53,975 bases of DNA from an uncultured Bacteroidales bacterium (lineage in GTDB: Bacteria; Bacteroidota; Bacteroidia; Bacteroidales; UBA932), in assembly GCA_904501835.1 (NCBI GenBank), contig CAJGBW010000002.1, positions 1-53,975 of the forward strand. Direction: 5' to 3'. This document shows, piece after piece, positions 18,100 through 25,932 of this stretch. Position 1 is the first letter of the stretch. Each line of letters starts with the position of its first letter. Under the pieces are notes generated by a model. That model did no database searches and was not told the origin of the DNA. It worked only from the letters and a program-made list of their open reading frames with translations. Both the position numbers and the translations under genes were made by a program.

Positions 18100-19556
18100 A
18101 AACGATATCTCAAACCCAAAGTCAAGGCAAAATTATTCTTCAACACTTCCCCTATATCTCCGTAAATGCCATATTGCAAATTCAAACCTTTCACGCCCGC
18201 CAAATTCGGCCATTCGCCCACAAACGCTGCCGAGAATTGAAGAAGAGGCGTTTCCTTCACCGTCCCCCAAGGCTTACCGGATGGATTTTCTCCCGCATAC
18301 TGCTTTCCGTAACTACCATAATTCTGGCTGAAAGTGAGCATCAGTTTATAGGGTGCCTTCAAAAACAACATTCCCGAAAGTCCTATATGATGGGCTATCA
18401 GACGCGTATTTTCAAAACCCACACAAGTCTGGTGGCGGCTCCAAGTCCCCGCTTTCGTCCCCACGGGAAACATCAAGGGCATAGTCATCGGACGACCATA
18501 ATAAGTCCAGCCGGATTTGTATTCCATATTATTAAAATAGTCATCCCGACCAATGAAGCACAAAGACGGATTCCATGGAATCGGATTGCCGTGTTCATCC
18601 ACTTCGGGGTCGTGGATAGGACCAGACTGATACATCGTGTAGGCAAACTCATACAACACATCGCTCACCCATTTCTTTTTATCATTAAAAGAGAAAGACA
18701 AGGTATTGACTCCATCGGGAAAATTTTGAAATTTCATCCCGGACTTATCACTATACGGAATATCGTGTTGAAAGACAATTTTCCAACCATTTCCCTTGAA
18801 ATCAAAACGCAACAATTCCGCACCGCCATGATCGCCCAAGACATTCATCTGGTCATTCTGGGAGCCGGAAGCCGAAGCCGCACGCCCCGTAATCACACGA
18901 AAATAATTGCTGAAATTCACAGAGTTATTCATCGCTTGTCCCGGCGCCAATCCACCCCACAACGCATAATGATCCAATCCGAAAGAAAAATCCATCCAAG
19001 ATGTGATGCAAACTTTCAAATAAAGACTCATGCGGTGACACAACGCCCCTTCCACATAGCGGTTATCCAGCATTTTATAATCGCCAAAAGAACCATAAAA
19101 CCAAAGTCGCTCTTTGGTAAAAGGAATGGCGACGGGCTGACATACCAGATTATAACCCGGCATTGAACGCGCATTCACCCCTGAAAGAAGATGGCCCCCC
19201 GTTGTCGATAGCGAACCCAGATGAGTCGAGGCACCATAAAAATCAAGTTCCCTATGTTTGAATCCCACATCCAGCACCAAGACCTTCCAGCGCAGACTAC
19301 CATAGAATTCATCCACCATCACCTCATTGCATCGTTGCAAACCCTGCCCCATTCCATCCGCACGAAAAGCCAAAGAAGCACCGCAACGATACTGTAAAGC
19401 CTGTTCGGTATTGAAATTCTTCTGAATGGAAGCCGTTGCCAACACGCCGTTGGATTCAGGCGCCAGTCCAAATTGGTTGGCAGACGCCCAAAAAGGAAGG
19501 GTACCTCCTGTTGAAAGTGCCCCCATCAATAGAAATGATGTTATCCAATCTCCCAT
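18096..19556 (-). CDS. Capsule assembly Wzi family outer-membrane protein
   Basis: The 486-residue protein begins with the family hallmark TLPFWASANQFGLAPESNGV and continues as alternating beta-strands ending in FALTLGLRYRL, as expected for the Wzi 18-stranded barrel. Wzi in Escherichia coli tethers capsule at the cell surface. The N-terminus is odd: MGDWITSFLLMGALSTGG has no positive charge before the hydrophobic stretch, unlike a normal signal peptide, and an in-frame stop 15 bases upstream excludes a longer form. A perfect -7 box lies only nine bases before the ATG. It heads the overlapping operon with the glycosyltransferase, amidohydrolase and MFS gene. Confidence 0.85.
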   Translation of the reverse strand: MGDWITSFLLMGALSTGGTLPFWASANQFGLAPESNGVLATASIQKNFNTEQALQYRCGASLAFRADGMGQGLQRCNEVMVDEFYGSLRWKVLVLDVGFKHRELDFYGASTHLGSLSTTGGHLLSGVNARSMPGYNLVCQPVAIPFTKERLWFYGSFGDYKMLDNRYVEGALCHRMSLYLKVCITSWMDFSFGLDHYALWGGLAPGQAMNNSVNFSNYFRVITGRAASASGSQNDQMNVLGDHGGAELLRFDFKGNGWKIVFQHDIPYSDKSGMKFQNFPDGVNTLSFSFNDKKKWVSDVLYEFAYTMYQSGPIHDPEVDEHGNPIPWNPSLCFIGRDDYFNNMEYKSGWTYYGRPMTMPLMFPVGTKAGTWSRHQTCVGFENTRLIAHHIGLSGMLFLKAPYKLMLTFSQNYGSYGKQYAGENPSGKPWGTVKETPLLQFSAAFVGEWPNLAGVKGLNLQYGIYGDIGEVLKNNFALTLGLRYRL

Positions 19557-19560
19557 AGAA

Positions 19561-19595
19561 CTGCAAATTTATCAAAATTTTAGCGATATTTGCAG
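19561..19595. promoter_or_regulatory. Divergent wzi-like/tatD promoters inside an inverted repeat
   Basis: The arms CTGCAAAT (19561-19568) and ATTTGCAG (19588-19595) are a perfect 8-bp inverted repeat. Minus strand: -7 box TAAATTTG (19572-19565) ends eight bases before the Wzi-like start codon. Plus strand: GATATTTG ends six bases before the tatD start codon. Both transcripts would have almost no leader. Confidence 0.55.
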
Positions 19596-19599
19596 AAAT

Positions 19600-20400
19600 A
19601 TGATAAGATTCATTGATACACACAGCCATCTCTACGACTCCGCCTTTTCACAAGACGCCGACTCGGTTATAGAAAGAGCGGTACAGGCCGGAGTTGAACA
19701 GATGATACTTCCGGACATCGACAGTTCGGTCCGCGAAGCGATGATTGCCCTGGCTCGCCGTCATCCCGAGCATTGCCATTTCTGCATCGGCCTGCACCCT
19801 ACTGAAATCAACGCAGAGAATTTCGACAAAGAAATGCAAGCGGTTTTAAGTGCCAGCCTGCTTCATAAAGATGAAATGGTTGCCATCGGAGAAATCGGCC
19901 TGGATTATTATTGGTCGAAAGAATTTGTCGAACTCCAACAAAAAGCATTCAAGGAGCAGATACTGCTGGCAGACAGTCTCGACAAACCCATCCTCATCCA
20001 TTGCCGGGAAGCCATTGGAGATTGCTTGAATATCCTGCAAAAATATAAAGGTAAAAACACACGCGGGGTATTTCATGCGTATAGTGGAAGCCTGGAAACG
20101 TACCACGAAATCAAAAAATTAGGAAATTTTTTATTGGGAATCGGCGGCGTTGTCAGCTTTAAGAACTCAGGACTCGCAAAAATCATAGAAAATGTTGATT
20201 TAGAGGATATTATACTTGAAACTGACGCCCCTTATCTCACCCCTGTCCCCTACCGTGGAAAACGCAACGAAAGTGCCTATATTCCATTGATTGCAAAAAA
20301 AATAGCCGAAATAAAAGGGGTCAGTGTGGAAGAGGTTGCACAACACACAAGTTCAAATGCCTCAAAGATGTTTTTTGGCAGGGATTTTTTGGTGAAATGA
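19600..20400 (+). CDS. TatD family metal-dependent hydrolase (DNase)
   Basis: A TIM-barrel hydrolase of 266 residues. The start is set at MIRFIDTHSHLYD, where the first two metal-binding histidines (8 and 10) appear; the longer open frame runs into the opposite gene. Further motifs are GLHPTEI, AIGEIGLDYYW with the metal-bridging glutamate, PILIHCREA, GVFHAYSGS and ILETDAPYLTP with the catalytic aspartate. TatD proteins are 3'-5' DNases linked to DNA repair; some members act on D-aminoacyl-tRNA. It diverges from the Wzi-like operon and is followed by the ExbB gene after 95 bases. Confidence 0.93.
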   Translation: MIRFIDTHSHLYDSAFSQDADSVIERAVQAGVEQMILPDIDSSVREAMIALARRHPEHCHFCIGLHPTEINAENFDKEMQAVLSASLLHKDEMVAIGEIGLDYYWSKEFVELQQKAFKEQILLADSLDKPILIHCREAIGDCLNILQKYKGKNTRGVFHAYSGSLETYHEIKKLGNFLLGIGGVVSFKNSGLAKIIENVDLEDIILETDAPYLTPVPYRGKRNESAYIPLIAKKIAEIKGVSVEEVAQHTSSNASKMFFGRDFLVK

Positions 20401-20495
20401 AAAAAAATGCATAAATTGCACCGCTTTTGTGGGCAACCACGACGAATAAGTACAAAACAAACAATACATTATTAATTAAACACTCAAAAACAGTT

Positions 20496-21392
20496 ATGAA
20501 AAAAATTTTCATGTTTTTGGCAGTAGTCGGTCTATTGGCCGTTTCTGCACAATATGCAGCAGCTCAGACTGACGCAGCCGCATCAACAGAGACTGAAGAG
20601 GTTGTTGATCCTTTTAACGCCCCTGCAGCAGACATTCCTCTTCACCAATCTCTCAAAACCAAGTTCATCGAGGGTGGTCCTGGCTTTATGACCCTCGTTA
20701 TCATCTGTCTTGTTCTTGGTCTTGCACTTGCAATTGAGAGAATTCTCTACCTTACGCTCTCAAAAACCAACACCAAGAAACTCCTCGCTGACATTGAGGA
20801 TGCATTGGCAGAAGGTGGCGTAGAGGCAGCAAGAGAAGTTTGTGTAAACACTCGTGGACCTGTTGCGGCTATCTTCGTACAAGGTTTTGATCGTATGGAT
20901 CAGGGCATTGACAATGTAGAGAAAGCTGTCGTTTCTTATGGTAGCATCCAGCAGAGCTTGATGGAAAAAGGTCTTTCTTGGATTTCTTTGTTCATCGCCA
21001 TCGCTCCTTCACTCGGATTCTTGGGAACGGTTGTGGGTATGATCCAGGCGTTCGACGCCATCCAGGCTGCCGGTGATATTTCACCTAACGTCGTTGCCGG
21101 TGGTATGAAAGTCGCCCTTATCACTACTGTGGGTGGTTTGATCGTTGCCGTTATCCTTCAGTTGTTCTATAACTACCTTCTTTCACAGATCGACTCTCTC
21201 ACCGTTGAGATGGAAGATGCTTCTATCGCATTGGTTGACCTTCTCGTTGATTATGAAGAAGCTGTTAAAAGCGGAAAACCTTTCGTAGCTGTAGCTGCCG
21301 CTGCTGCTGTTGTAGAAGAGGCTCCTGTAAAGAAAGCCCCTGCAAAGAAAGCTCCCGCAAAGAAAACCACAACTGTTAAAAAAACGAAATAA
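20496..21392 (+). CDS. exbB: MotA/TolQ/ExbB proton channel family protein
   Basis: ExbB with ExbD uses the proton gradient to drive TonB-dependent outer-membrane uptake. The start MKKIFMFLAVVGLLAVSAQYAAAQ is a signal-peptide-like segment, common in Bacteroidota ExbB. Then follow three membrane helices; the second and third contain IAIAPSLGFLGTVVGMIQAFDAI and ALITTVGGLIVAVILQLFYNYL with the conserved channel threonines. The last 35 residues are an odd Ala/Lys/Pro tail with repeated KKAPAKK units. The gene opens a four-gene block that ends at the terminator at 22943-22974. Confidence 0.93.
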   Translation: MKKIFMFLAVVGLLAVSAQYAAAQTDAAASTETEEVVDPFNAPAADIPLHQSLKTKFIEGGPGFMTLVIICLVLGLALAIERILYLTLSKTNTKKLLADIEDALAEGGVEAAREVCVNTRGPVAAIFVQGFDRMDQGIDNVEKAVVSYGSIQQSLMEKGLSWISLFIAIAPSLGFLGTVVGMIQAFDAIQAAGDISPNVVAGGMKVALITTVGGLIVAVILQLFYNYLLSQIDSLTVEMEDASIALVDLLVDYEEAVKSGKPFVAVAAAAAVVEEAPVKKAPAKKAPAKKTTTVKKTK

Positions 21393-21417
21393 TTGACCTA
21401 TAGGAGACCCTGATATT

Positions 21418-21852
21418 ATGGGAAACAAAATTTTTCAATACGTCAAATATGCCTCTTGGGGATTGCTCCTCGTGGGTGTGTTGATCGTAGTCATCGGAGC
21501 CATCGCCGGTCTTGATGCCGGAGATTATGCTCCCGTTGACGTGCTGCTCTACTGGGCATACGCACTCGTTGCTATCGCTCTTTTGGCCATCGTTGGACTC
21601 GGCCTTTATATTGCAGCAGTAAACGACATCAACCAGCTCAAGAAAATTGGCATAGTTGTTGGCGGCGCGGTTGTGCTTGTGCTCGTAGCTTGGTTGCTCG
21701 CACCGGCTTCTGCCCCTCTCGCCTACAATGGTCCTGCCGTTACAGACGGAGACCTTAAACTTACCGACACCGTTCTTAACCTTACGTACATTTCATGTGC
21801 AGCGTCTCTCGTTGCCATTGTATTCAGTACTGTTTGGAAAGCACGCAAATAA
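21418..21852 (+). CDS. Small integral membrane protein in exb cluster
   Basis: A 144-residue protein made almost wholly of four hydrophobic helices: about residues 12-32, 43-65, 77-95 and 117-137, the last three separated by short loops, with basic residues at the C-terminal end (VWKARK). It lies between exbB and the first exbD with gaps of 25 and 9 bases. A gene of this type sits at this position in many Bacteroidales exb clusters. I know no function; a structural partner of the ExbBD motor is a reasonable guess from position alone. The block GGAG occurs 12 bases before its ATG. Confidence 0.8.
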   Translation: MGNKIFQYVKYASWGLLLVGVLIVVIGAIAGLDAGDYAPVDVLLYWAYALVAIALLAIVGLGLYIAAVNDINQLKKIGIVVGGAVVLVLVAWLLAPASAPLAYNGPAVTDGDLKLTDTVLNLTYISCAASLVAIVFSTVWKARK

Positions 21853-21861
21853 ACGAAAGAT

Positions 21862-22443
21862 ATGGCTTCGAAGAAAACACCAGAGATTAACTCCAGTTCA
21901 ACGGCGGATATTGCATTCCTCTTGTTGTGCTACTTCCTGATGACAACCACCATGGGGTCGCAGACAGGTTTGCAGCGCCGTCTTCCTCCTATGCCTGATC
22001 CCAATCAGAAATTGGAGGACCAGAAAGCAAAAAGGCGTAACATCATCATCGTGAAGATCAATAGCGCCGACCGAATCTTTGCTGGTAACGAGCCCATATC
22101 CGATGTATCATTACTCAAAGACAAAATCAAGGAATTCATCAGCAACCCTGCCGATATGGACAACCTGCCTGAAAAACAGGAGACCGAAATCGAGGGATAT
22201 GGTGTAGCCAAAGTATCCAAGGGCGTTATCTCTTTGCAGAACGACCGTGGTACCAGCTACCAGGCATACATTGCCGTTCAGAACGAATTGGTGAAAGCCG
22301 TTAACGAACTTCGTGACGATTTCTCCATGCAGTGGAAAGGTAAGAAATATGCCAAATTGTCTGAGGAAGAACAAGGTATTGTCAGAAAGGCTATCCCTCA
22401 GAATATTTCCGAGGCAGAGCCTAAGGATGTCAGCAAAAAATAA
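21862..22443 (+). CDS. exbD: Biopolymer transporter ExbD/TolR family protein (first)
   Basis: The 193 residues begin with a short cytoplasmic part (KKTPEINSSSTADIAFLLLCYFLMTTTMG). The conserved membrane aspartate in STADIAFLLL carries protons with ExbB. A periplasmic domain follows with RRNIIIVKINSADRIFAGNE. It is longer than a classical ExbD of about 140 residues, with an insert after residue 90 and a charged tail. It forms a pair with the second exbD 13 bases downstream, the usual Bacteroidota arrangement. Confidence 0.92.
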   Translation: MASKKTPEINSSSTADIAFLLLCYFLMTTTMGSQTGLQRRLPPMPDPNQKLEDQKAKRRNIIIVKINSADRIFAGNEPISDVSLLKDKIKEFISNPADMDNLPEKQETEIEGYGVAKVSKGVISLQNDRGTSYQAYIAVQNELVKAVNELRDDFSMQWKGKKYAKLSEEEQGIVRKAIPQNISEAEPKDVSKK

Positions 22444-22456
22444 GGAGGAATAAAGT

Positions 22457-22924
22457 ATGTCTAAATTTAAACCCGGAGGTAAAAAAGAGATGCCGGCTAT
22501 CAGCACGTCATCACTTCCTGATATCGTGTTCATGCTTTTGTTCTTCTTCATGGTGACAACCCAGATGCGTGAGACCGAAAACAAGGTTTCTGTGCAGCTC
22601 CCTGCCGCTTCTGAAATTGTCAAACTGGAAAGAAAAGACTTGGCTTCTTACATCAACATCGGTTCGCCCGTAAGACACCTTCAGGCGCAATACGGTACCG
22701 ATGCCCGTATCCAGCTCAACGATTCTTTCAAGACCGTAGATGACATCCGTGACTTTATCGCAGCAGAGCGTGAAGCAATGAGCGAGGGCGACCGTCCCTT
22801 GATGACTGTTTCCATTCGTGCTGACGAACAAGTCAGAATGGGTATTGTTACTGACGTAAAACAAGAGCTTCGTCGATGCTCAGCATTGAAGATTATGTAT
22901 GCCGCAAGAAAACCGGCGGAATAA
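22457..22924 (+). CDS. exbD: Biopolymer transporter ExbD/TolR family protein (second)
   Basis: A 155-residue paralogue of the preceding gene. It has PAISTSSLPDIVFMLLFFFMVTTQMR, including the proton-carrying aspartate, and a periplasmic domain ending VTDVKQELRRCSALKIMYAARK. Two different ExbD chains may form a heterodimer in the ExbB pentamer, or serve different TonB proteins. Upstream, TAAGGAGGA gives a strong Shine-Dalgarno site, rare in this phylum. The gene ends 18 bases before a strong terminator. Confidence 0.92.
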   Translation: MSKFKPGGKKEMPAISTSSLPDIVFMLLFFFMVTTQMRETENKVSVQLPAASEIVKLERKDLASYINIGSPVRHLQAQYGTDARIQLNDSFKTVDDIRDFIAAEREAMSEGDRPLMTVSIRADEQVRMGIVTDVKQELRRCSALKIMYAARKPAE

Positions 22925-22942
22925 TCAATACTCTATATAACC

Positions 22943-22974
22943 TGACTGGTCAAAACTAAGATTTTGGCCAGTCA
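22943..22974 (+). terminator. Rho-independent terminator of the exb operon
   Basis: TGACTGGTCAAAA (22943-22955) and TTTTGGCCAGTCA (22962-22974) pair at 12 of 13 positions around a six-base loop. AGTTTTATAAAA follows. The energy-transducing genes are thus separated from asnS. Confidence 0.85.
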
Positions 22975-22994
22975 AGTTTTATAAAAACGTTTCA

Positions 22995-24398
22995 ATGGAA
23001 CAAATTAAAAGAAGTAAAGTAAAAGCCCTCCTGAACATGAATGCAGGAGAGGATGTTCTCGCCAAAGGTTGGGTGAGAACCAAAAGAGGAAACAAGGAAG
23101 TTGCGTTTATCGCACTAAACGATGGCTCTACCACGAAAAACATCCAGATTGTAGTGGATAAAGCCGCTTTTGATGAGAATACTCTTGCTAAGATTACCAC
23201 GGGCGCCTGCATAGCCGTCAATGGAAAACTCGTTGCCTCTATCGGTAGCGGACAAGCCGTGGAAATCCAAGCAAACCATATAGAAGTTTATGGAGAGTGT
23301 GACCCTGTAAGATTCCCCTTGCAGAAGAAAAACACCTCCTTTGAATATCTGCGTACCGTCGCACACATGCGCCCGCGTACCAATACCTTTGGCGCCATCC
23401 TGCGCATCCGCAGCCACATGGCCAATGCCATCCACCGCTATTTCTATGAGAAAGGCTTTGTCTATCTGAACACGCCCATTATCACCCAATCAGATTGTGA
23501 GGGTGCCGGACAGATGTTCCAGGTAACCACCTTGGACATGGACAACCTGCCTCGCAACAAGAAAGGCGGCATCGATTACAGCAAGGATTTCTTTGGCAAA
23601 CAGACCAGCCTGACTGTGAGTGGACAGTTGGAGGGAGAGCTCGGAGCCACCGCATTGGGCGAAATCTACACTTTCGGCCCGACCTTCCGTGCTGAAAACT
23701 CCAATACCCCCCGCCACCTGGCAGAGTTCTGGATGATCGAGCCCGAAATGGCTTTCTACGACATCAAGGACAACATGGATCTGGCAGAAGACTTTATCAA
23801 GAGTCTGGTGAAATATGCGCTTGAAAACTGCCGCGAAGATATTGAATTCCTCGCATCCAAATATGATGAAGAATTGATCAGTCGCTTGGAAGGCGTGTGC
23901 GATACAGAGTTTGTGCGCCTGACCTACACCGAGGGTATTGAAATTCTTGAAAAGGCGGTTGCTGCCGGAACTCAATTTGAATATCCCGTCAGCTGGGGCG
24001 TGGATTTGCAGAGCGAACACGAACGCTATCTCGTAGAAAAGCATTTTGGCAAGCCTGTAATTTTGACGGACTATCCCAAGGAAATCAAGGCTTTCTACAT
24101 GAAGCAGAACGAAGATGGCAAGACCGTACGCGCCATGGATATCCTCTTCCCGAAAATCGGCGAAATCATCGGTGGTTCCGAAAGAGAGGCATCCTTTGCC
24201 CTGCTTGATGAGCGCGTCAATGAGTTGGGTATGAGCCGCACCAATTTGGAATGGTATCTTGACACCCGCCGTTTTGGTAGTTGCCCGCACAGTGGATTCG
24301 GATTGGGATTTGAGCGTCTTTTGCTCTTTGTTACGGGTATGCAGAACATCCGCGATGTCATCCCCTTCCCCCGCACGCCCAAAAACGCTGAATATTGA
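22995..24398 (+). CDS. asnS: Asparaginyl-tRNA synthetase
   Basis: A class IIb synthetase that charges tRNA-Asn. The 467 residues comprise an N-terminal OB-fold anticodon-binding domain (VLAKGWVRTKRGNKEVAFIALND) and the catalytic core. Motif 2 lies around TFRAENSNTPRHLAEFWMIEPE, and motif 3 is GFGLGFERLLLFVTGMQNIRDV. The ending PFPRTPKNAEY is standard for AsnRS. No promoter is obvious in the short space after the exb terminator. The stop codon overlaps the TTG start of the TonB-like gene, so the pair is translationally coupled. Confidence 0.97.
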   Translation: MEQIKRSKVKALLNMNAGEDVLAKGWVRTKRGNKEVAFIALNDGSTTKNIQIVVDKAAFDENTLAKITTGACIAVNGKLVASIGSGQAVEIQANHIEVYGECDPVRFPLQKKNTSFEYLRTVAHMRPRTNTFGAILRIRSHMANAIHRYFYEKGFVYLNTPIITQSDCEGAGQMFQVTTLDMDNLPRNKKGGIDYSKDFFGKQTSLTVSGQLEGELGATALGEIYTFGPTFRAENSNTPRHLAEFWMIEPEMAFYDIKDNMDLAEDFIKSLVKYALENCREDIEFLASKYDEELISRLEGVCDTEFVRLTYTEGIEILEKAVAAGTQFEYPVSWGVDLQSEHERYLVEKHFGKPVILTDYPKEIKAFYMKQNEDGKTVRAMDILFPKIGEIIGGSEREASFALLDERVNELGMSRTNLEWYLDTRRFGSCPHSGFGLGFERLLLFVTGMQNIRDVIPFPRTPKNAEY

Positions 24399-25108
24399 TT
24401 TTCCGCAAGCTTCATAGCGAAGATAAAGCCGGTATCTACCTAACCGTGATACTGCACTTGTGTGTAATCATCATTCTCCTGGTCATTCAAATCGGAAAAG
24501 AACTCTCGGCAGAGAGCAGTTTTGTCATGGACTTCACCAAACAGGAAGAACTAGAAAAACAGCAGGCCGAAGAAGAGTTCAAAGAAGACATCAGCGACAA
24601 GCTGGATGAAATGATACGCAACCACCAGCTCAACATCAAGAATGTGGCTGTGGATGCGGGCGATAAGGCTTTGAAGGATGATAAAGGCAATGATGGCAGG
24701 GAGCTATACGAAGAAGCAGAAAGGCTCCGTCAAGAGATTTTGGAGGCACAGAATCAGACCTTTGACGAGTTAGCCGTAGAAGAGGTCAAAGAGGAAAAAG
24801 AGCAGATTCTGGAAGAAAGCAACTATAAAGGTCCTTCTGTATTATCCTATAAATTGGAAGGACGAAAAGCCAGCTATCTGAAAATCCCCGTTTATAAATG
24901 CTATGGCGGTGGTTTTGTTACCGTCATCATCACGGTCAATCCGCAAGGTAAGGTCATTGCAGCACGCGTGATGGAATCTGAATCGGCCGAAGATGAGTGC
25001 CTGCGTCGCAGCGCCATTGAGGCGGCCATGCAGTCTCGTTTCTCCCGCAGCACCACCGCACCTCCTAAACAAATAGGCGAAATCTGTTACTGCTTTATTG
25101 CCCAATAA
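24395..25108 (+). CDS. TonB-like energy transducer with TTG start
   Basis: The frame overlaps the asnS stop in the sequence TTGA and has no ATG before its membrane helix, so TTG is the likely start; the next methionine (residue 45) would remove the anchor. The 237 residues contain a single N-terminal helix (AGIYLTVILHLCVIIILLVIQ), a long charged region rich in Glu and Lys (residues 45-135) and a C-terminal domain with GGGFVTVIITVNPQGKVIAARV and ALEAAMQSRFS-like spacing, resembling TonB C-terminal folds. This suggests a periplasm-spanning link to outer-membrane receptors, probably using the ExbB/D proteins encoded just upstream. The Pro-rich spacer of classical TonB is missing. Confidence 0.7.
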   Translation: MIFRKLHSEDKAGIYLTVILHLCVIIILLVIQIGKELSAESSFVMDFTKQEELEKQQAEEEFKEDISDKLDEMIRNHQLNIKNVAVDAGDKALKDDKGNDGRELYEEAERLRQEILEAQNQTFDELAVEEVKEEKEQILEESNYKGPSVLSYKLEGRKASYLKIPVYKCYGGGFVTVIITVNPQGKVIAARVMESESAEDECLRRSAIEAAMQSRFSRSTTAPPKQIGEICYCFIAQ

Positions 25109-25120
25109 GCCTTCGTTATT

Positions 25121-25921
25121 ATGGAAAAAAAGAATGCCACTCTAACGCTTATCTCGCTGTGCCTGATGTGTTTAGCCATCGCTGTCGGGCTGTTTTATAT
25201 CTATAAAGACGCGCCCAAACCCGAGGTGAAAAACGACAAGAAACAGTTGGAAACCTTATTGGAAGAGGATGAACTCCAGAACGAGGATGACAAACAGGGC
25301 GAGGAGGCAGAGAAAAAAGCGGAAGAGGCGAAAAAAGCAGCCGAAATAAAGAAAAGACACACAGACGGTCCATTCAGCGTATTGAACTGCGCCACAGGAA
25401 AAGTAAATACCTTGGAGAGAAAAAACGGACAGCTCAGCCTGACCAATGAAAATGGGAAAGTGCTGTGGAGCATTCCGTTTGAAACGCCCCTCTGCTCGAT
25501 GGCGGGTACCATTGATTATTACGCCAATGGGAAATTGCAATTCCTCTTTATCTCCAACGATGAAATCCGTTTGTTTGACCGCACAGGCAAAGAGGTTCCC
25601 GGCGTGAGAACCAAATTGGCAAAACCTGTATTGATTGGACCTGCCATTTATGATTTTTCCGGAAATCGAAAATACAACATCCTGACATTAAATACCGACA
25701 ATACGATAGACATGTATAACCTGAAGGGTCGTAAACCTGCAAAATGGCAATCCATTCAAGTAAATGAGCCCATTCAAAGCCTCCCCCAATACATTATTCG
25801 TAAAGGAAAAAGTTTTTGGTGGCTCAGAACAGAAAATAATTGCTATCTTTACGCATTTATGGGTGGTACGCCCTTGAAAATCTTTCCTGCGAACACCTCG
25901 CCTGCCGATGTGTCGTTTTAA
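25121..25921 (+). CDS. Membrane-anchored protein with coiled coil and beta-rich domain
   Basis: I do not recognise a named family for these 266 residues. Residues 7-28 form a membrane helix. Residues 40-80 are a Glu/Lys-rich coiled coil (EEAEKKAEEAKKAAE). From residue 85 on, short beta motifs such as GKVLWSIPFETPLCSMAGTIDYYANGKLQFLFIS suggest a partial beta-propeller like those in PQQ-type repeats, facing the periplasm. It starts 12 bases after the TonB-like gene, and the shared layout (anchor, charged spacer, periplasmic domain) suggests joint work at the envelope. The following ligase starts 11 bases after its stop. Confidence 0.72.
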   Translation: MEKKNATLTLISLCLMCLAIAVGLFYIYKDAPKPEVKNDKKQLETLLEEDELQNEDDKQGEEAEKKAEEAKKAAEIKKRHTDGPFSVLNCATGKVNTLERKNGQLSLTNENGKVLWSIPFETPLCSMAGTIDYYANGKLQFLFISNDEIRLFDRTGKEVPGVRTKLAKPVLIGPAIYDFSGNRKYNILTLNTDNTIDMYNLKGRKPAKWQSIQVNEPIQSLPQYIIRKGKSFWWLRTENNCYLYAFMGGTPLKIFPANTSPADVSF

Positions 25922-25932
25922 AGACTAAGAGT

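Noticed and set aside
20401..20495. Promoter for exbB
   Set aside because: TTTTG and TAAATTGC occur, but not at the right spacing; I could not define a convincing box pair.
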